This document shows, one piece after another, positions 44,274 through 54,200 of a DNA stretch of 64,000 bases; the first letter of the stretch is position 1, and every line of letters starts with the position of its first letter. Made by a program: the position numbers and the translations under genes. Location: assembly GCF_020782115.1 (NCBI RefSeq), contig NZ_JAJGMW010000017.1, positions 1-64,000 of the forward strand. The letters run 5' to 3'. The stretch comes from Leeuwenhoekiella parthenopeia. Lineage in GTDB: Bacteria > Bacteroidota > Bacteroidia > Flavobacteriales > Flavobacteriaceae. The notes under the pieces were generated by a model that saw only the letters and a program-made list of their open reading frames with translations, ran no database searches and had not been told where the DNA came from.

Positions 44274-45914
44274 TTAGTTGATTTCTAAAGCATTTGCATA
44301 GGAAACAGCCGGTTTTTCCTGCGGAAAATACACTTCAAGTCCCTCAGCGGTTTGCTTAAATTTTAATTTTTTACCGGTACTCACGAGCTTCACCTTTTTG
44401 ATGGATTTGCTTCGGTAAGGAGAATGGGAACGCAACGCTTTAATAAGCACTTTGCCGTTTTCTGGCCAGCTCATAACCGTCGCATAGAGCGTATCCCCTT
44501 TGGTTACAAACCTAAAATCGGAAGACGAATAAGGCTTGCCTTTACCCTCGTTAAAGCCCTGATGTGAAAGCTCAGCCGTAGTGGCCTGCTGCGGTCCTTC
44601 TCCAAAAATCTTCCAGGGACGCGTGCCGTAAATACTCTCGCCGTTAAGACGCATCCACACTCCTATTTCTTCAACGATAGCCCGCTCCAGCTCATCAATG
44701 CTTCCATCGCCCTTAACCGGAATATTCAGCATCAGGTTTCCATTTTTGCTTACTACATCAATAAGACTGTGTATGACCTGTTTGGCCGATTTATAGCGCT
44801 TATCGCGATAAATCCCCTGGTCGTAATGCCAGCTGCCAATACAGGTATCGGTCTGCCAGGGTAAGGGTTCAATCTCATTACTCTGACCTTTTTCAATATC
44901 CCAAACCAGGGCCTTACGCTGCTCTTCATCCAAAATTTTACCGGTAACCACAGCCTGCGGGTTGCCATTTTTGTCAAGACTCTTGTTGTACAAATACGCT
45001 GCAATCTCAAGCCCTACAGTACTTACCGGCCACAGGGGCAGTGCGGTGTCATCAAAGTAGAGCAGGTCAGGATTAAATTTATCTATCAGATCTATCGTAC
45101 GCTTGTAGAATTTCTCGCAATATTCTTTTGAGGGCGGAGTAACGCCATTGCCCCAGTTCCATTGGCTGTGAATCTTCCCATTGTCAAGGCTGTCTTCACT
45201 CAAAGGATGGTTTTGAGCATACAATTCCTGTGGATTCAGACCTTCCCACCAGGTACCTTTGCCGTCTTCGACAGTGAGGTTTCCGTCATAGGGAACACCG
45301 GCTAAGGGTCCGTTTTGGTCTGCGCGTTGTGAGGGCTCATACCAGCTCCACGCGTGAGCCGCATGAACGCTTAACGCAAAAGGCAAGCCTGCCTTGCGTG
45401 CTGCTTGCTCCCAGCCGGCAATAATATCTTTTTTTGGACCCATTTTTACTGAATTCCAGTTTGGCTGATGGGTACTATCCCATAAATCGAGGTTATCATG
45501 ATGATTGGCCATCGCCATAAAATATTTGGCGCCTGCATTTTTATAGAGATCTACGAGTTCCTGCGGATTCCACTTGTCTGCTTTCCAAACGTTGATCACG
45601 TCTTTAAAACCAAATTTTGACGGATGCCCATACGTTTTGACGTGGTAATCGTATTGCCAGGAAGCTTCCTGATACATCCCACGGGCATACCAGTCTCCAG
45701 ATTCGGGCTCGCACTGAGGCCCCCAATGAGCCCACATGCCGAATTTCGCATCGCGAAACCACTCAGGAACCTGATATTTCGAAAGCGAATCCCAGTTGGG
45801 TTCAAAGACCTTCTGCGGATTATTAAACAAATAATTTGCACGGGCAGTCCAGGGTTTTAAGTAGAATCCTGCTGCCGCTGCTGCGCTTATTTTTATAACA
45901 TCTCTGCGTTTCAT
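44274..45914 (-). CDS. GH29 alpha-L-fucosidase, Tat-type signal
   Basis: 546 residues. The start MKRRDVIKISAAAAAGFYLK resembles a twin-arginine export signal. GH29 features are WFRDAKFGMWAHWGPQCEPE, MANHHDNLDLWDSTHQPNWN, and NPDLLYFDDTALPLWP with the likely nucleophile Asp288. The segment LMLNIPVKGDGSIDE and a C-terminal beta domain (about 430-546) follow. It releases L-fucose from glycans, probably in the periplasm. It is the first gene of the minus-strand fucose operon, so fucosidase, permease and catabolism are co-expressed. A TATCTTTG at 46028-46035 on the minus strand is a possible -7 element. Confidence 0.92.
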   Translation of the reverse strand: MKRRDVIKISAAAAAGFYLKPWTARANYLFNNPQKVFEPNWDSLSKYQVPEWFRDAKFGMWAHWGPQCEPESGDWYARGMYQEASWQYDYHVKTYGHPSKFGFKDVINVWKADKWNPQELVDLYKNAGAKYFMAMANHHDNLDLWDSTHQPNWNSVKMGPKKDIIAGWEQAARKAGLPFALSVHAAHAWSWYEPSQRADQNGPLAGVPYDGNLTVEDGKGTWWEGLNPQELYAQNHPLSEDSLDNGKIHSQWNWGNGVTPPSKEYCEKFYKRTIDLIDKFNPDLLYFDDTALPLWPVSTVGLEIAAYLYNKSLDKNGNPQAVVTGKILDEEQRKALVWDIEKGQSNEIEPLPWQTDTCIGSWHYDQGIYRDKRYKSAKQVIHSLIDVVSKNGNLMLNIPVKGDGSIDELERAIVEEIGVWMRLNGESIYGTRPWKIFGEGPQQATTAELSHQGFNEGKGKPYSSSDFRFVTKGDTLYATVMSWPENGKVLIKALRSHSPYRSKSIKKVKLVSTGKKLKFKQTAEGLEVYFPQEKPAVSYANALEIN

Positions 45915-46027
45915 GGTCTTCTAAAAGTTATATATTTCCGTCTTTACCTAATAGTGTTCCTGTAAATATTTCCCTCAAACCATACAATTACAACGATTTC
46001 GATTGAAATTTCATAAGGATAAACGTC

Positions 46028-46035
46028 CAAAGATA
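46028..46035 (-). promoter_or_regulatory. Candidate -7 element of the fucose minus-strand operon
   Basis: TATCTTTG on the minus strand, 113 bases before the GH29 start, in the 181-base gap shared with the divergent AraC gene. The nearest TTG upstream is farther away than usual, so an activator may be needed. Confidence 0.35.
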
Positions 46036-46095
46036 TTTTAGTCTTCCCTTTTACAGTTATACAAAAACGACTTATTTTTATCTGTTTAAGAACCG

Positions 46096-46998
46096 GTGCT
46101 ATCACCTAAATCAGCAATTTTGAATTCAAAACGCTTCACGCAGACTTTCTCTTTACTTAACGTAGATGCTGTAGAATTGTCAAGCCGCTGGAACTACAAA
46201 AACGTGATAAGCCCCTATTACCGCATTTACTACATCGAGGCCGGCAGCGGTTCGCTTTCAAGCCTGTCAAAAAAAGTAACTCTAAGACCCGGTTACCTCT
46301 ACCTGATTCCCAGTTTTACGCTTTGTGATTTTAAATGCGATGGTTATATGCAGCAGTATTTTGTGCAGTTTTTTGAGGAATCGCCAGATACCGGAGCCCT
46401 TTTTAAAGACAACCGGCAGATTATAGAACTTAAAGCTTCGGAAACCGATGTGATGCTGTTTAAAAAATTGCTTAAACTGAATCCGGGTCGTGGGATAAAC
46501 CGGTCTGACAATCCGGAAATTTATGAAAAAGAAGCTTTTTACAAGGAATACCAAAACTTAAACCGAAACATGAAAACTTCGGTACAGTTTGAAACCCAGG
46601 GAATCATTCTGATTTTGCTTTCCCGGTTTATTGAATCGATACGCTATTCGGCAATTCAAAACCCTAAAATACCTTCGGTGGTTCTTGATGCTATGAATTA
46701 CATTCAGCTTAACTTAAATAAGAGCATTACCGTAACCGAACTCGCCGAAAAAGCCAATCAAAACCGGGACTATTTTTCACGGGAATTTTTAGAACATACG
46801 GGTAAACGGCCTCTGGCCTACATTCACGAAAAACGCATCGAGCGCGCGCAATACCTTATTGTGACCACAAACAAGACCTTGCTGGATATCGCCGTCGAAA
46901 CCGGGTTTAATAACCTGCCCCATTTCACCAAAGTCTTTAAAAAGCACCTCAACAGCACGCCGGGCGCTTACCGCAAACAGAACCTGCAAATCACCTAA
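46096..46998 (+). CDS. AraC-family transcriptional regulator (fucose locus, first)
   Basis: 300 residues if the GTG at 46096 is the start; TTG at 46120 is also possible, and no ATG is available near the N-terminus. A cupin-like sensor comes first (SPYYRIYYIEAGSGSLSS, LRPGYLYLIPSFTLCDFKC). The C-terminal AraC domain, about 195-295, has ITVTELAEKANQNRDYFSRE for the first helix-turn-helix and LLDIAVETGFNNLPHFTKVF for the second. It is divergent from the fucosidase operon and 9 bases before a second AraC gene. It probably responds to L-fucose or a pathway intermediate and controls one or both arms. Confidence 0.88.
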   Translation: MLSPKSAILNSKRFTQTFSLLNVDAVELSSRWNYKNVISPYYRIYYIEAGSGSLSSLSKKVTLRPGYLYLIPSFTLCDFKCDGYMQQYFVQFFEESPDTGALFKDNRQIIELKASETDVMLFKKLLKLNPGRGINRSDNPEIYEKEAFYKEYQNLNRNMKTSVQFETQGIILILLSRFIESIRYSAIQNPKIPSVVLDAMNYIQLNLNKSITVTELAEKANQNRDYFSREFLEHTGKRPLAYIHEKRIERAQYLIVTTNKTLLDIAVETGFNNLPHFTKVFKKHLNSTPGAYRKQNLQIT

Positions 46999-47007
46999 CC
47001 CGCCGCC

Positions 47008-47874
47008 ATGAAACTCATCAAACTCGACAGGCAAAGCCACGATGATTGCTCCTTTACCATCAATCACACCCACGACCGGCATTTTCTGAAAATCTGGCAT
47101 TATCATCCCGAGCTCGAACTGGTGCTCCTATTAGAAAGTACAGGAACCCGCTTTATTGGGGATTCGATTGCCAAATTCACTCCCGCCCAACTCGTGCTGC
47201 TGGGTCCTAATCTGCCACATATGTGGCTTAACGATCCGGTTTATTTTGAAGAAAATAAGAAGCTTCAGGCCAGTGCCCTTGCCATACATTTTAAACAGGA
47301 TTTTCTGGGAGCAGATTTTTTCAGCAGACCCGAAATGCGCATTCCTGCCCGGTTGTTGCAGGCAGCACAACGCGGACTCGTATTTGAAAACATTCCGCAA
47401 GAGATCCTGAGCCAGCTTAAAAATCTCGAAAATCTCGAAGCTTTTGAACGCAGCCTGAGCCTGCTTCAGCTATTAAAAGAACTTGCTATGCTAGACTATA
47501 GACCGCTCACCAGCGCGGGCTATTTGAGCGAAGCCTATAACACCGGCACGGGGAATTTTGACAAGGTGTATGAATACCTCTACAAAAATTTCAGGGAAAG
47601 CATAAGCCTTGAAGATGTGGCAGCACTTATCCCGATGAATCCTTCGGCCTTTAGCAGGTTATTTAGCAAGTTTCACAAAAAAAGCCTGATGCGCTACCTC
47701 AACGAGATTCGCATTGGCTATGCCTGCAAACTCCTGATGGAACCGCACGAACGCGTAAGCGAAATTGGTTTTGCTTCGGGCTACAACAGTCTTTCTAATT
47801 TTAACCGGCAGTTTAAAAAAGTAACCGGAAAAACTCCAAAAGAGTACGCAGAAATTCACTCAAAACTTTCCTGA
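47008..47874 (+). CDS. AraC-family transcriptional regulator (fucose locus, second)
   Basis: 288 residues, ATG start. N-terminal cupin (FLKIWHYHPELELVLLLEST, LVLLGPNLPHMW), linker helices, then the AraC domain (about 190-285): ISLEDVAALIPMNPSAFSRL and VSEIGFASGYNSLSNFNRQF. This is the form often found next to fucose and rhamnose dehydratase genes in Bacteroidota. Two tandem AraC genes in one locus are unusual and may mean separate control of the two arms, or two inducers. The L-fuconate dehydratase gene follows after 102 bases with its own promoter candidate. Confidence 0.88.
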   Translation: MKLIKLDRQSHDDCSFTINHTHDRHFLKIWHYHPELELVLLLESTGTRFIGDSIAKFTPAQLVLLGPNLPHMWLNDPVYFEENKKLQASALAIHFKQDFLGADFFSRPEMRIPARLLQAAQRGLVFENIPQEILSQLKNLENLEAFERSLSLLQLLKELAMLDYRPLTSAGYLSEAYNTGTGNFDKVYEYLYKNFRESISLEDVAALIPMNPSAFSRLFSKFHKKSLMRYLNEIRIGYACKLLMEPHERVSEIGFASGYNSLSNFNRQFKKVTGKTPKEYAEIHSKLS

Positions 47875-47943
47875 TTTGGTTGTAATGCAAAAATAGTATC
47901 ATTCTTAGCCAAAAAACGGTCGGTAAATCAAGAATGCCCGGGT

Positions 47944-47951
47944 TAAATTTG
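47944..47951 (+). promoter_or_regulatory. Candidate -7 element of the fuconate dehydratase operon
   Basis: TAAATTTG fits TAnnTTTG and lies 25 bases before the ATG. No TTTG at the -33 distance is visible, which fits an activator-dependent promoter. Confidence 0.4.
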
Positions 47952-47976
47952 AAGCCTTCACTTTAATTTTAATACT

Positions 47977-49296
47977 ATGAAAACAGAGGTAATCATTACC
48001 GGCTATGAGGTTGTAGACGTTCGGTTTCCTACCAGTCAGTTTCTCGACGGTTCAGACGCGATGAACCCCGACCCCGATTATTCTGCCGCCTACGTCATTT
48101 TAAAAACTTCGCAGCAAGAACTCGAAGGGCACGGCCTTACCTTTACCATAGGGCGCGGTAACGAGCTGTGTGTGGCGGCTATCGACTCGATAATGCCTCT
48201 TATTCTCAACAAATCCCTGGCTTCTTTTACGGCTAATATGGGTGCGTTCTGGAAAATGATTACCGGTGACAGTCAGTTGCGCTGGTTAGGGCCCGAAAAA
48301 GGAGTGATTCACCTCGCAACCGGAGCTGTGGTCAATGCCGTTTGGGATTTATACGCCAAGGCGGAAGAAAAGCCTCTGTGGAAATTGCTTGCCGATATGA
48401 GTGCCGAAAAACTCGTGTCGTGTGTTGATTTCACCTACATCACAGATGCCATTACTCCGGCCGAAGCGATAGCGATGCTCAAAAAGCTGGAAGGCACAAA
48501 GCAGCAACGTATCGATAATTTGCTTCAAAAGGGTTACCCGGCCTACACCACCTCTGCAGGGTGGTTGGGCTATAGCGATGAGAAAATGCGCAAATTGTGC
48601 CGCGAGGCCAAAGCCGAAGGTTTTAAGCATATGAAAATCAAGGTAGGTAAAGACCTTAAAGACGATATGCGCCGGGCTCAGATCATTCGGGAAGAAATAG
48701 GTGATGACCTGAAGCTGATGATGGACGCCAACCAAAAATGGGATGTGACCGAAGCCATCGCAAATATGGCCGAACTTAAAAAATTTAATCCCTGGTGGAT
48801 TGAGGAGCCTACAAGCCCAGACGATGTTTTGGGCCACGCAACCATTGCCAAAGCCGTTGCTCCCATTAAAGTTGCCACCGGAGAACACTGTCAAAACCGT
48901 GTGATCTTTAAACAACTGATGCAGGCAGGCGCTATTGAGATTTGCCAGATAGACAGCTGCAGGCTTGCCGGTGTAAATGAGGTGCTTGCGGTATTGCTGA
49001 TGGCGGCCAAGTTTGAGATTCCGGTATGCCCGCACGCCGGTGGTGTAGGCCTGTGCGAGTATGTACAGCACTTATCGATGATTGATTATATTGCGATAAG
49101 CGGTTCGCTAGAAAATCGCATTATTGAATATGTAGATCACCTGCACGAACATTTCTTTGATCCCGTAGTGATAAAAAACGGAGCGTATATGCCGCCGCAG
49201 TTACCGGGTTACAGCATCACGATGAAACCCGATTCGTTAAAAGATTACGAGTTTCCAAAAGGTAAAATCTGGCAGGAAATCGCTCAAAAAAACTAA
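47977..49296 (+). CDS. L-fuconate dehydratase, enolase superfamily
   Basis: 439 residues, the normal length. N-terminal capping domain with VVDVRFPTSQFLDGSDAMNP, typical of fuconate dehydratases. Barrel motifs: Lys220 and Lys222 in HMKIKVGKD, metal ligands Asp250 (MMDANQKWDV), Glu276 (WWIEEPTSPDD) and Glu303 (TGEHCQNR), and His353 in CPHAGGVGLCEYVQH. It removes water from L-fuconate to give 2-keto-3-deoxy-L-fuconate in the cytoplasm. It heads the three-gene plus-strand operon with an SDR and an FAH-family hydrolase, the two next steps of the same route. Confidence 0.94.
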   Translation: MKTEVIITGYEVVDVRFPTSQFLDGSDAMNPDPDYSAAYVILKTSQQELEGHGLTFTIGRGNELCVAAIDSIMPLILNKSLASFTANMGAFWKMITGDSQLRWLGPEKGVIHLATGAVVNAVWDLYAKAEEKPLWKLLADMSAEKLVSCVDFTYITDAITPAEAIAMLKKLEGTKQQRIDNLLQKGYPAYTTSAGWLGYSDEKMRKLCREAKAEGFKHMKIKVGKDLKDDMRRAQIIREEIGDDLKLMMDANQKWDVTEAIANMAELKKFNPWWIEEPTSPDDVLGHATIAKAVAPIKVATGEHCQNRVIFKQLMQAGAIEICQIDSCRLAGVNEVLAVLLMAAKFEIPVCPHAGGVGLCEYVQHLSMIDYIAISGSLENRIIEYVDHLHEHFFDPVVIKNGAYMPPQLPGYSITMKPDSLKDYEFPKGKIWQEIAQKN

Positions 49297-49300
49297 GATT

Positions 49301-50077
49301 ATGCAACCATTTCAACTAACACATAAAACAGCTTTAGTCACCGGTGGCGCCAGCGGTATTGGCCGCGCTATCGCGGAAACATTTGCCAAAAACGGCGCCC
49401 GGGTAGTTATTCTGGACTTTAACGAAACCCAGGCTAAAGAAGTTGTTGAAGCTTTTAAGGCCGAAGGTTTAGAGCTTCAGTATAGAATATGCGACGTTTC
49501 AAAAGCCGAAGAAGTACAGCAAATTATTGATGATATCGCTAGCCAAAATAAAATTGACATTTTGGTAAACAACGCCGGCGTAGCCCACGTGGGAAATATC
49601 GAAAACACCACCGAAGCCGACCTCGATCGTATTTATTCGATCAATATAAAAGGAGTGTACAATTGTGCCAAAGCGGTAATCAAACATATGAAAGGCAACA
49701 ACGGAGTCATCATCAATATGGCGTCTATTGCCTCCTCGGTGGGGATCTCAGACCGATTTGCCTACTCCATGTCTAAAGGAGCGGTGCTTACGATGACCTA
49801 TTCGATTGCCAAAGATTATGTAGATCAGGGCATTCGCTGCAACAGCATCTCCCCTGCCCGCGTACACACCCCTTTTGTAGACGGGTTTATTGCCAAAAAT
49901 TACCCCGACAATCAGGAGGAAATGTTTGAAAAACTCTCCAAAACCCAACCTTTGGGCCGTATGGGTAAACCTGTAGAAATCGCGCATTTAGCGCTGTACC
50001 TCGCCTCTGATGAAGCCTCCTTTATCACCGGGACTGACTTCCCGATTGATGGCGGATTTATAAAACTTAATGGATAA
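49301..50077 (+). CDS. SDR oxidoreductase, probable 2-keto-3-deoxy-L-fuconate dehydrogenase
   Basis: 258 residues, 4 bases after the dehydratase stop. SDR motifs: TGGASGIGRAIAETFAKNGA, NNAGVAHVGN, NMASIASSVG with the Ser, YSMSKGAVL with Tyr and Lys, and the end FITGTDFPIDGG. In the non-phosphorylative L-fucose route described in Xanthomonas, an SDR of this kind oxidises 2-keto-3-deoxy-L-fuconate to the 2,4-diketo acid with NAD. The operon order dehydratase-SDR-hydrolase here matches that sequence of reactions, which is the basis of the assignment. Confidence 0.87.
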   Translation: MQPFQLTHKTALVTGGASGIGRAIAETFAKNGARVVILDFNETQAKEVVEAFKAEGLELQYRICDVSKAEEVQQIIDDIASQNKIDILVNNAGVAHVGNIENTTEADLDRIYSINIKGVYNCAKAVIKHMKGNNGVIINMASIASSVGISDRFAYSMSKGAVLTMTYSIAKDYVDQGIRCNSISPARVHTPFVDGFIAKNYPDNQEEMFEKLSKTQPLGRMGKPVEIAHLALYLASDEASFITGTDFPIDGGFIKLNG

Positions 50078-50095
50078 CTTTTTAACTAGAAGATT

Positions 50096-50947
50096 ATGAA
50101 ACTAATACGTTTCGGCGCAGCCGGAAAAGAAAAACCCGGAGTACAACTCGACTCCGGTAAACGCATAGATGTATCGGCTTTTGGAGAAGATTACACCGAA
50201 GCCTTTTTTGAAACTGACGGTCTTAACCGCTTACAATCGTGGTTGAGCAAAGAACAGGATAATTGTCCGGAAGTTTCCGCAGAAACCCGACTTGGCGCTC
50301 CTTTGGTTAGACCCTCCAAAATTGTATGTATAGGTCTTAACTACGTTTCGCACGCCAAAGAAACCGGAATGGAAGTACCCAAAGAACCCATTTTGTTCTT
50401 TAAAGCCACTTCGGCCATCGTGGGCCCTAACGACGATGTGATCATCCCTAAAGGCAGTGAGAAAACCGACTGGGAAGTGGAGCTTGCAGTGGTTATAGGC
50501 AAAAAAGCCTCTTATGTGAGTGAAGCCGAAGCTTTAGATTATGTAGCCGGTTACACCCTGCACAACGATTACAGCGAGCGGGCTTTTCAGATTGAGCGTG
50601 CCGGGCAATGGGTTAAAGGGAAGAGCTGCGACACCTTTGCGCCTCTAGGTCCGTTTATCGCTACTAAAGATGAAATCAAAGATCCCAACAAGCTCAATTT
50701 ATGGCTAAAGCTGAATGGGGAGCAATTGCAGAACAGCAACACCTCAGATTTTGTATTTAATGTGCAGCAGGTGGTGAGTTACATCAGCCAGTTTATGACC
50801 CTGCTTCCGGGAGATATTATTTCTACCGGTACTCCTTTTGGTGTGGGAATGGGCTTTAAACCGCCACGCTATTTAAAACCCGGCGATGTGGTAGAATTGG
50901 GTATTGAAGGTCTGGGAACCTCCAGACAAACAGCCCGCGCCTATTAG
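50096..50947 (+). CDS. FAH-family hydrolase, probable 2,4-diketo-3-deoxy-L-fuconate hydrolase
   Basis: 283 residues with the fumarylacetoacetate hydrolase fold at about 70-280. Visible motifs are KIVCIGLNYVSHAKETGMEV, TDWEVELAVVIGKKA with the metal Glu residues, HNDYSERAFQ with the metal Asp, and PGDIISTGTPFGVGMG. The predicted reaction splits the diketo acid into pyruvate and L-lactate, the last step of the route. It is the final gene of the plus-strand fucose operon, followed by a strong terminator at 50978. A related activity on L-rhamnose-derived acid is possible but less likely here. Confidence 0.88.
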   Translation: MKLIRFGAAGKEKPGVQLDSGKRIDVSAFGEDYTEAFFETDGLNRLQSWLSKEQDNCPEVSAETRLGAPLVRPSKIVCIGLNYVSHAKETGMEVPKEPILFFKATSAIVGPNDDVIIPKGSEKTDWEVELAVVIGKKASYVSEAEALDYVAGYTLHNDYSERAFQIERAGQWVKGKSCDTFAPLGPFIATKDEIKDPNKLNLWLKLNGEQLQNSNTSDFVFNVQQVVSYISQFMTLLPGDIISTGTPFGVGMGFKPPRYLKPGDVVELGIEGLGTSRQTARAY

Positions 50948-50977
50948 CGATAAACGGTTAAGCATCTTTAATTTATG

Positions 50978-51020
50978 AAGGTCTAAAAAGTATTCAGTTG
51001 TATACTTTTTAGACCTTTTT
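50978..51020 (+). terminator. Rho-independent terminator of the fucose plus-strand operon
   Basis: A perfect 16-bp stem (AAGGTCTAAAAAGTAT and ATACTTTTTAGACCTT) with an 8-base loop and trailing T. Because both arms hold A/T runs, it may work in both directions. It sits 31 bases after the FAH gene. Confidence 0.88.
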
Positions 51021-51139
51021 CTGTATCTGGGCCGCATATTTTCATCCCAAACAGTTTGAAGAACTCAACCCAAAAACTGCAAATCCCAGACAAATGTTAA
51101 AATTTTAAGCCTTTAGCTGAAAGTATCAGAATATTTTCT

Positions 51140-51147
51140 TAATCTTG
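51140..51147 (+). promoter_or_regulatory. Candidate -7 element of the third SusC/SusD operon
   Basis: TAATCTTG differs from TAnnTTTG at one base. It lies directly beside the 15-bp palindrome, so the palindrome would cover the start of transcription. Confidence 0.35.
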
Positions 51148-51162
51148 TTATGTACTACATAA
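51148..51162. promoter_or_regulatory. 15-bp palindrome, candidate FadR/GntR-type operator
   Basis: TTATGTACTACATAA is perfectly symmetric about its central C, and lies 48 bases before the SusC start. A near copy, TTATGTCCTACATAT, lies between the FadR-type regulator gene and the GH28-like gene at 56836. Such A/T-flanked short palindromes are normal targets of FadR-subfamily regulators. Confidence 0.6.
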
Positions 51163-51209
51163 TTACATAAATACATAATGATTTGAATATCAAAACTAAA
51201 ACAACATTT

Positions 51210-54200
51210 ATGAGAACATTTTTACCACTCAGGATGCTTAAACAGATCACACTCGTGATGCTGGCATTGCTGGGAACAACCACAATTATGGCTTCTCCGG
51301 CTTTGGGAGAAATTTTTGACCACTATGATCAGAAAACGATTTCGGGAGTTGTTTACGACACCGAATCGGGAGAGACTCTTCCCGGTGTAAGTGTGAGTAT
51401 TAAGGGCACCAACACCGGTACCATTACAGATTTAGACGGTTCGTTTCAACTACAGGTTGAGCCCGGCGCCGTTTTGGTTTTTAGTTATGTAGGTTATATG
51501 AAGCAGGAAGTACCTGTAGGCGATCAAACTTCGCTCACCGTAAATATGCAAACCGATGTTCAGTCACTTGAAGAGGTGGCAATCATTGGTTATGGTAAGG
51601 TAAAACGATCTAATCTTACCGGGTCTGTATCTACCGTAAGCAGTGAAGTACTTGAACAAACTAACAAGGTAGACGCGGTTTCTTCTATTCAGGGGCAGGT
51701 TGCCGGTGTTACTGTGCAACGCACAGACAACAAGCCCGGTGCAGGGGGTTTCAACATTCGTGTACGGGGTGCTAATACCATTAATACCGCCGGAGACAAC
51801 GGAGGTTATAGCCCGGGACAAAACCCGTTATTTGTAGTCGACGGAATTTTTGTTGATGATATTTCATTCCTGAACCCTGCAGATATTGAACGTATGGATG
51901 TACTTAAAGATGCGGCTTCTGCTGCGATCTACGGTTCACGTGGTACAAACGGGGTTGTAATTATTCAGACTAAAAAAGGTAAAGAAGGCAAGCTCACCGT
52001 ACGTTACAACAACTACATCGGTTTTAAAGAAATATACAATCTGCCTCCAATTTTTAACGGCAAAACCTATATTCCATTCCTAAGAGATGTTATAGTAGGT
52101 AATCAATTTGCGTCTAATAAAGACGGAAACTTCAGCCAGTATTCTGCAGATACTGTTGACATCAATGAATATTTGAGTGACGAAGAACGCGAAAACATCG
52201 CAAACGGCGTAAGTACAGACTGGGTAGACCTCATCACCCGTAACGGTTTCCAACAAAATCATACACTTGATGTGAGTGGAGGGAACGATAAAACCGTTTA
52301 TGCTGCCGGTTTAGGGTATACTGAAGATCAGGGAACCATTTACGGGGAAGACTTTAAGCGTTATACCCTAAAAGGAAATATTCAAAGTGATATTACAGAC
52401 TGGCTGACCTTTGGGTATGACAATTACATCACTTTGGCTACGACCAATGAAGGTAGTTTGGAAGCCTTTAGAAGTGCGTACCGTCTAAAACCAATAGGTA
52501 GAGCTTACGACGACAATGGTGATTTACTTTTTTTACCAACCCAAAAGGAAACTCAGGTAAGCAACCCTATTTTCGATACACAAAATTGGAAACTGGAGAA
52601 CAAATACATCAATTTTATCGGTAATATTTCGCTTAGCGTAAAACCGGTAGAGGGTCTGAGTATCACTACAAAATTTGCTCCTAACGTAAAATACACCCGT
52701 TTAGGGGAATACCGTGGTTTATTAACCAAAAGTACCATCGGCAACCAAAGCAATACGCGTGCTGAAGTAAATAACTATCTCGATTACTCCTATACCTGGG
52801 ATAACATTGTTGACTACAGCCTTGATATTGATAAAGACAACAGTCTTGCCGCTACTTTGGTTTATTCACGGTTTTTACAGGACAATGAATCGTATAGAAT
52901 TCAGGTACGAAATTTTACATCAGACAACTTCTTATTCTATAATCTGGGAGCCGGTTCTAACGTAAACTCCTACGGTAGTGGGTTTAGCAGACAAACTTTG
53001 GAATCTTACACCGCTCGGGTTAATTACAACTTGATGGATCGCTACATTCTTACCCTTACCGGTAGATATGACGGGGCATCTGTATTATCTGACGACAACA
53101 AATGGGCCTTTTTCCCTTCCGCTTCATTCGCTTACCGTGTGATACGTGAAGATTTTATGCGTAACCAAAACGTATTCTCAGATCTGAAGTTGCGCTTAAG
53201 TTATGGTCAGACCGGTAATAACGGTATTGGTGGAGGATTAAATCCTTTAGGTACCCTTTCGTTACTTGAGTCAAGCTATACTAATATTGGAGATGCCAGT
53301 GTACCTACTTTGTATGTGAACGGCCTGGCAAACCAGGATCTAAGCTGGGAGCGTACTTCTGAGGTTAACTTTGGTCTTGATTTCGGCTTCCTAAACAACA
53401 GAATTACCGGTAGTGTTGACCTCTACAACAGAGATATTAAAGATATCATCTTCTACAGACCTTTACCTACAGTAACCGGTTTTGGAGGAACTTTTGATAA
53501 CATCGGTGAATCCCGTAACCGCGGTATTGAAGTAGGTCTAAATGCCAAAATTATTGACAATGAAAACTTTACCTGGAGTACAAACATCAACTTTGCCAGC
53601 AATCGCAATGAGATTGTAAATCTTTACGGTAATAGTGATGAAATCATTTTTGGAGCACAGGGCGGTACCTTTATTCATCGTGTGGGTGAGGCTACAGGAT
53701 CACTTTACGGCTTCAAGTTTGACGGAATCTGGCAACTGGATGAAGCTGCAGAAGCTGCAACCTACGGTCAAAAGCCGGGTCAGGTACGTGTTGTTGACGT
53801 AAATGGTGACGGTCAAATCACAGAGCAGGGAGACCGCGTAATTCTTGGAAACCCACTTCCTAAATGGACCGGTGGTATTACCAGTACGATGAACTATAAG
53901 AATTTTGACTTCTCCTTCTTTGTGTATACGAGTCAGGGTGTGACGATATCCAGTAATTTTCACAATTCCCGCGCTTTCTCCTATGATGGAGAACCCGCCC
54001 GTTTATGGAATGGTTACGACACTGACTATTGGACACCAACCAACCCCACTAACAACTGGTTTCAGCCCGGTAATGGTGGCCCGTATCAGCAAGCCATTAA
54101 AAATATGGATGTGTCTTTCGTAAAAGTTGGTTTTATGACTTTGGGATACGCCCTTCCTCAGGAGACTATTCGAAAATTCGGAATTCAAAAACTACGTTTA

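Noticed and set aside
45988-46010. Near-palindrome ATTTCGATTGAAAT between the fucosidase and AraC genes as an operator
   Set aside because: Two mismatches lie at its centre, and it shares no core with the other palindromes, so the support is too weak.
48349-49071. 240-codon minus-strand frame opposite L-fuconate dehydratase
   Set aside because: Long but antisense to a fully conserved enzyme; composition is that of a reverse-frame shadow.
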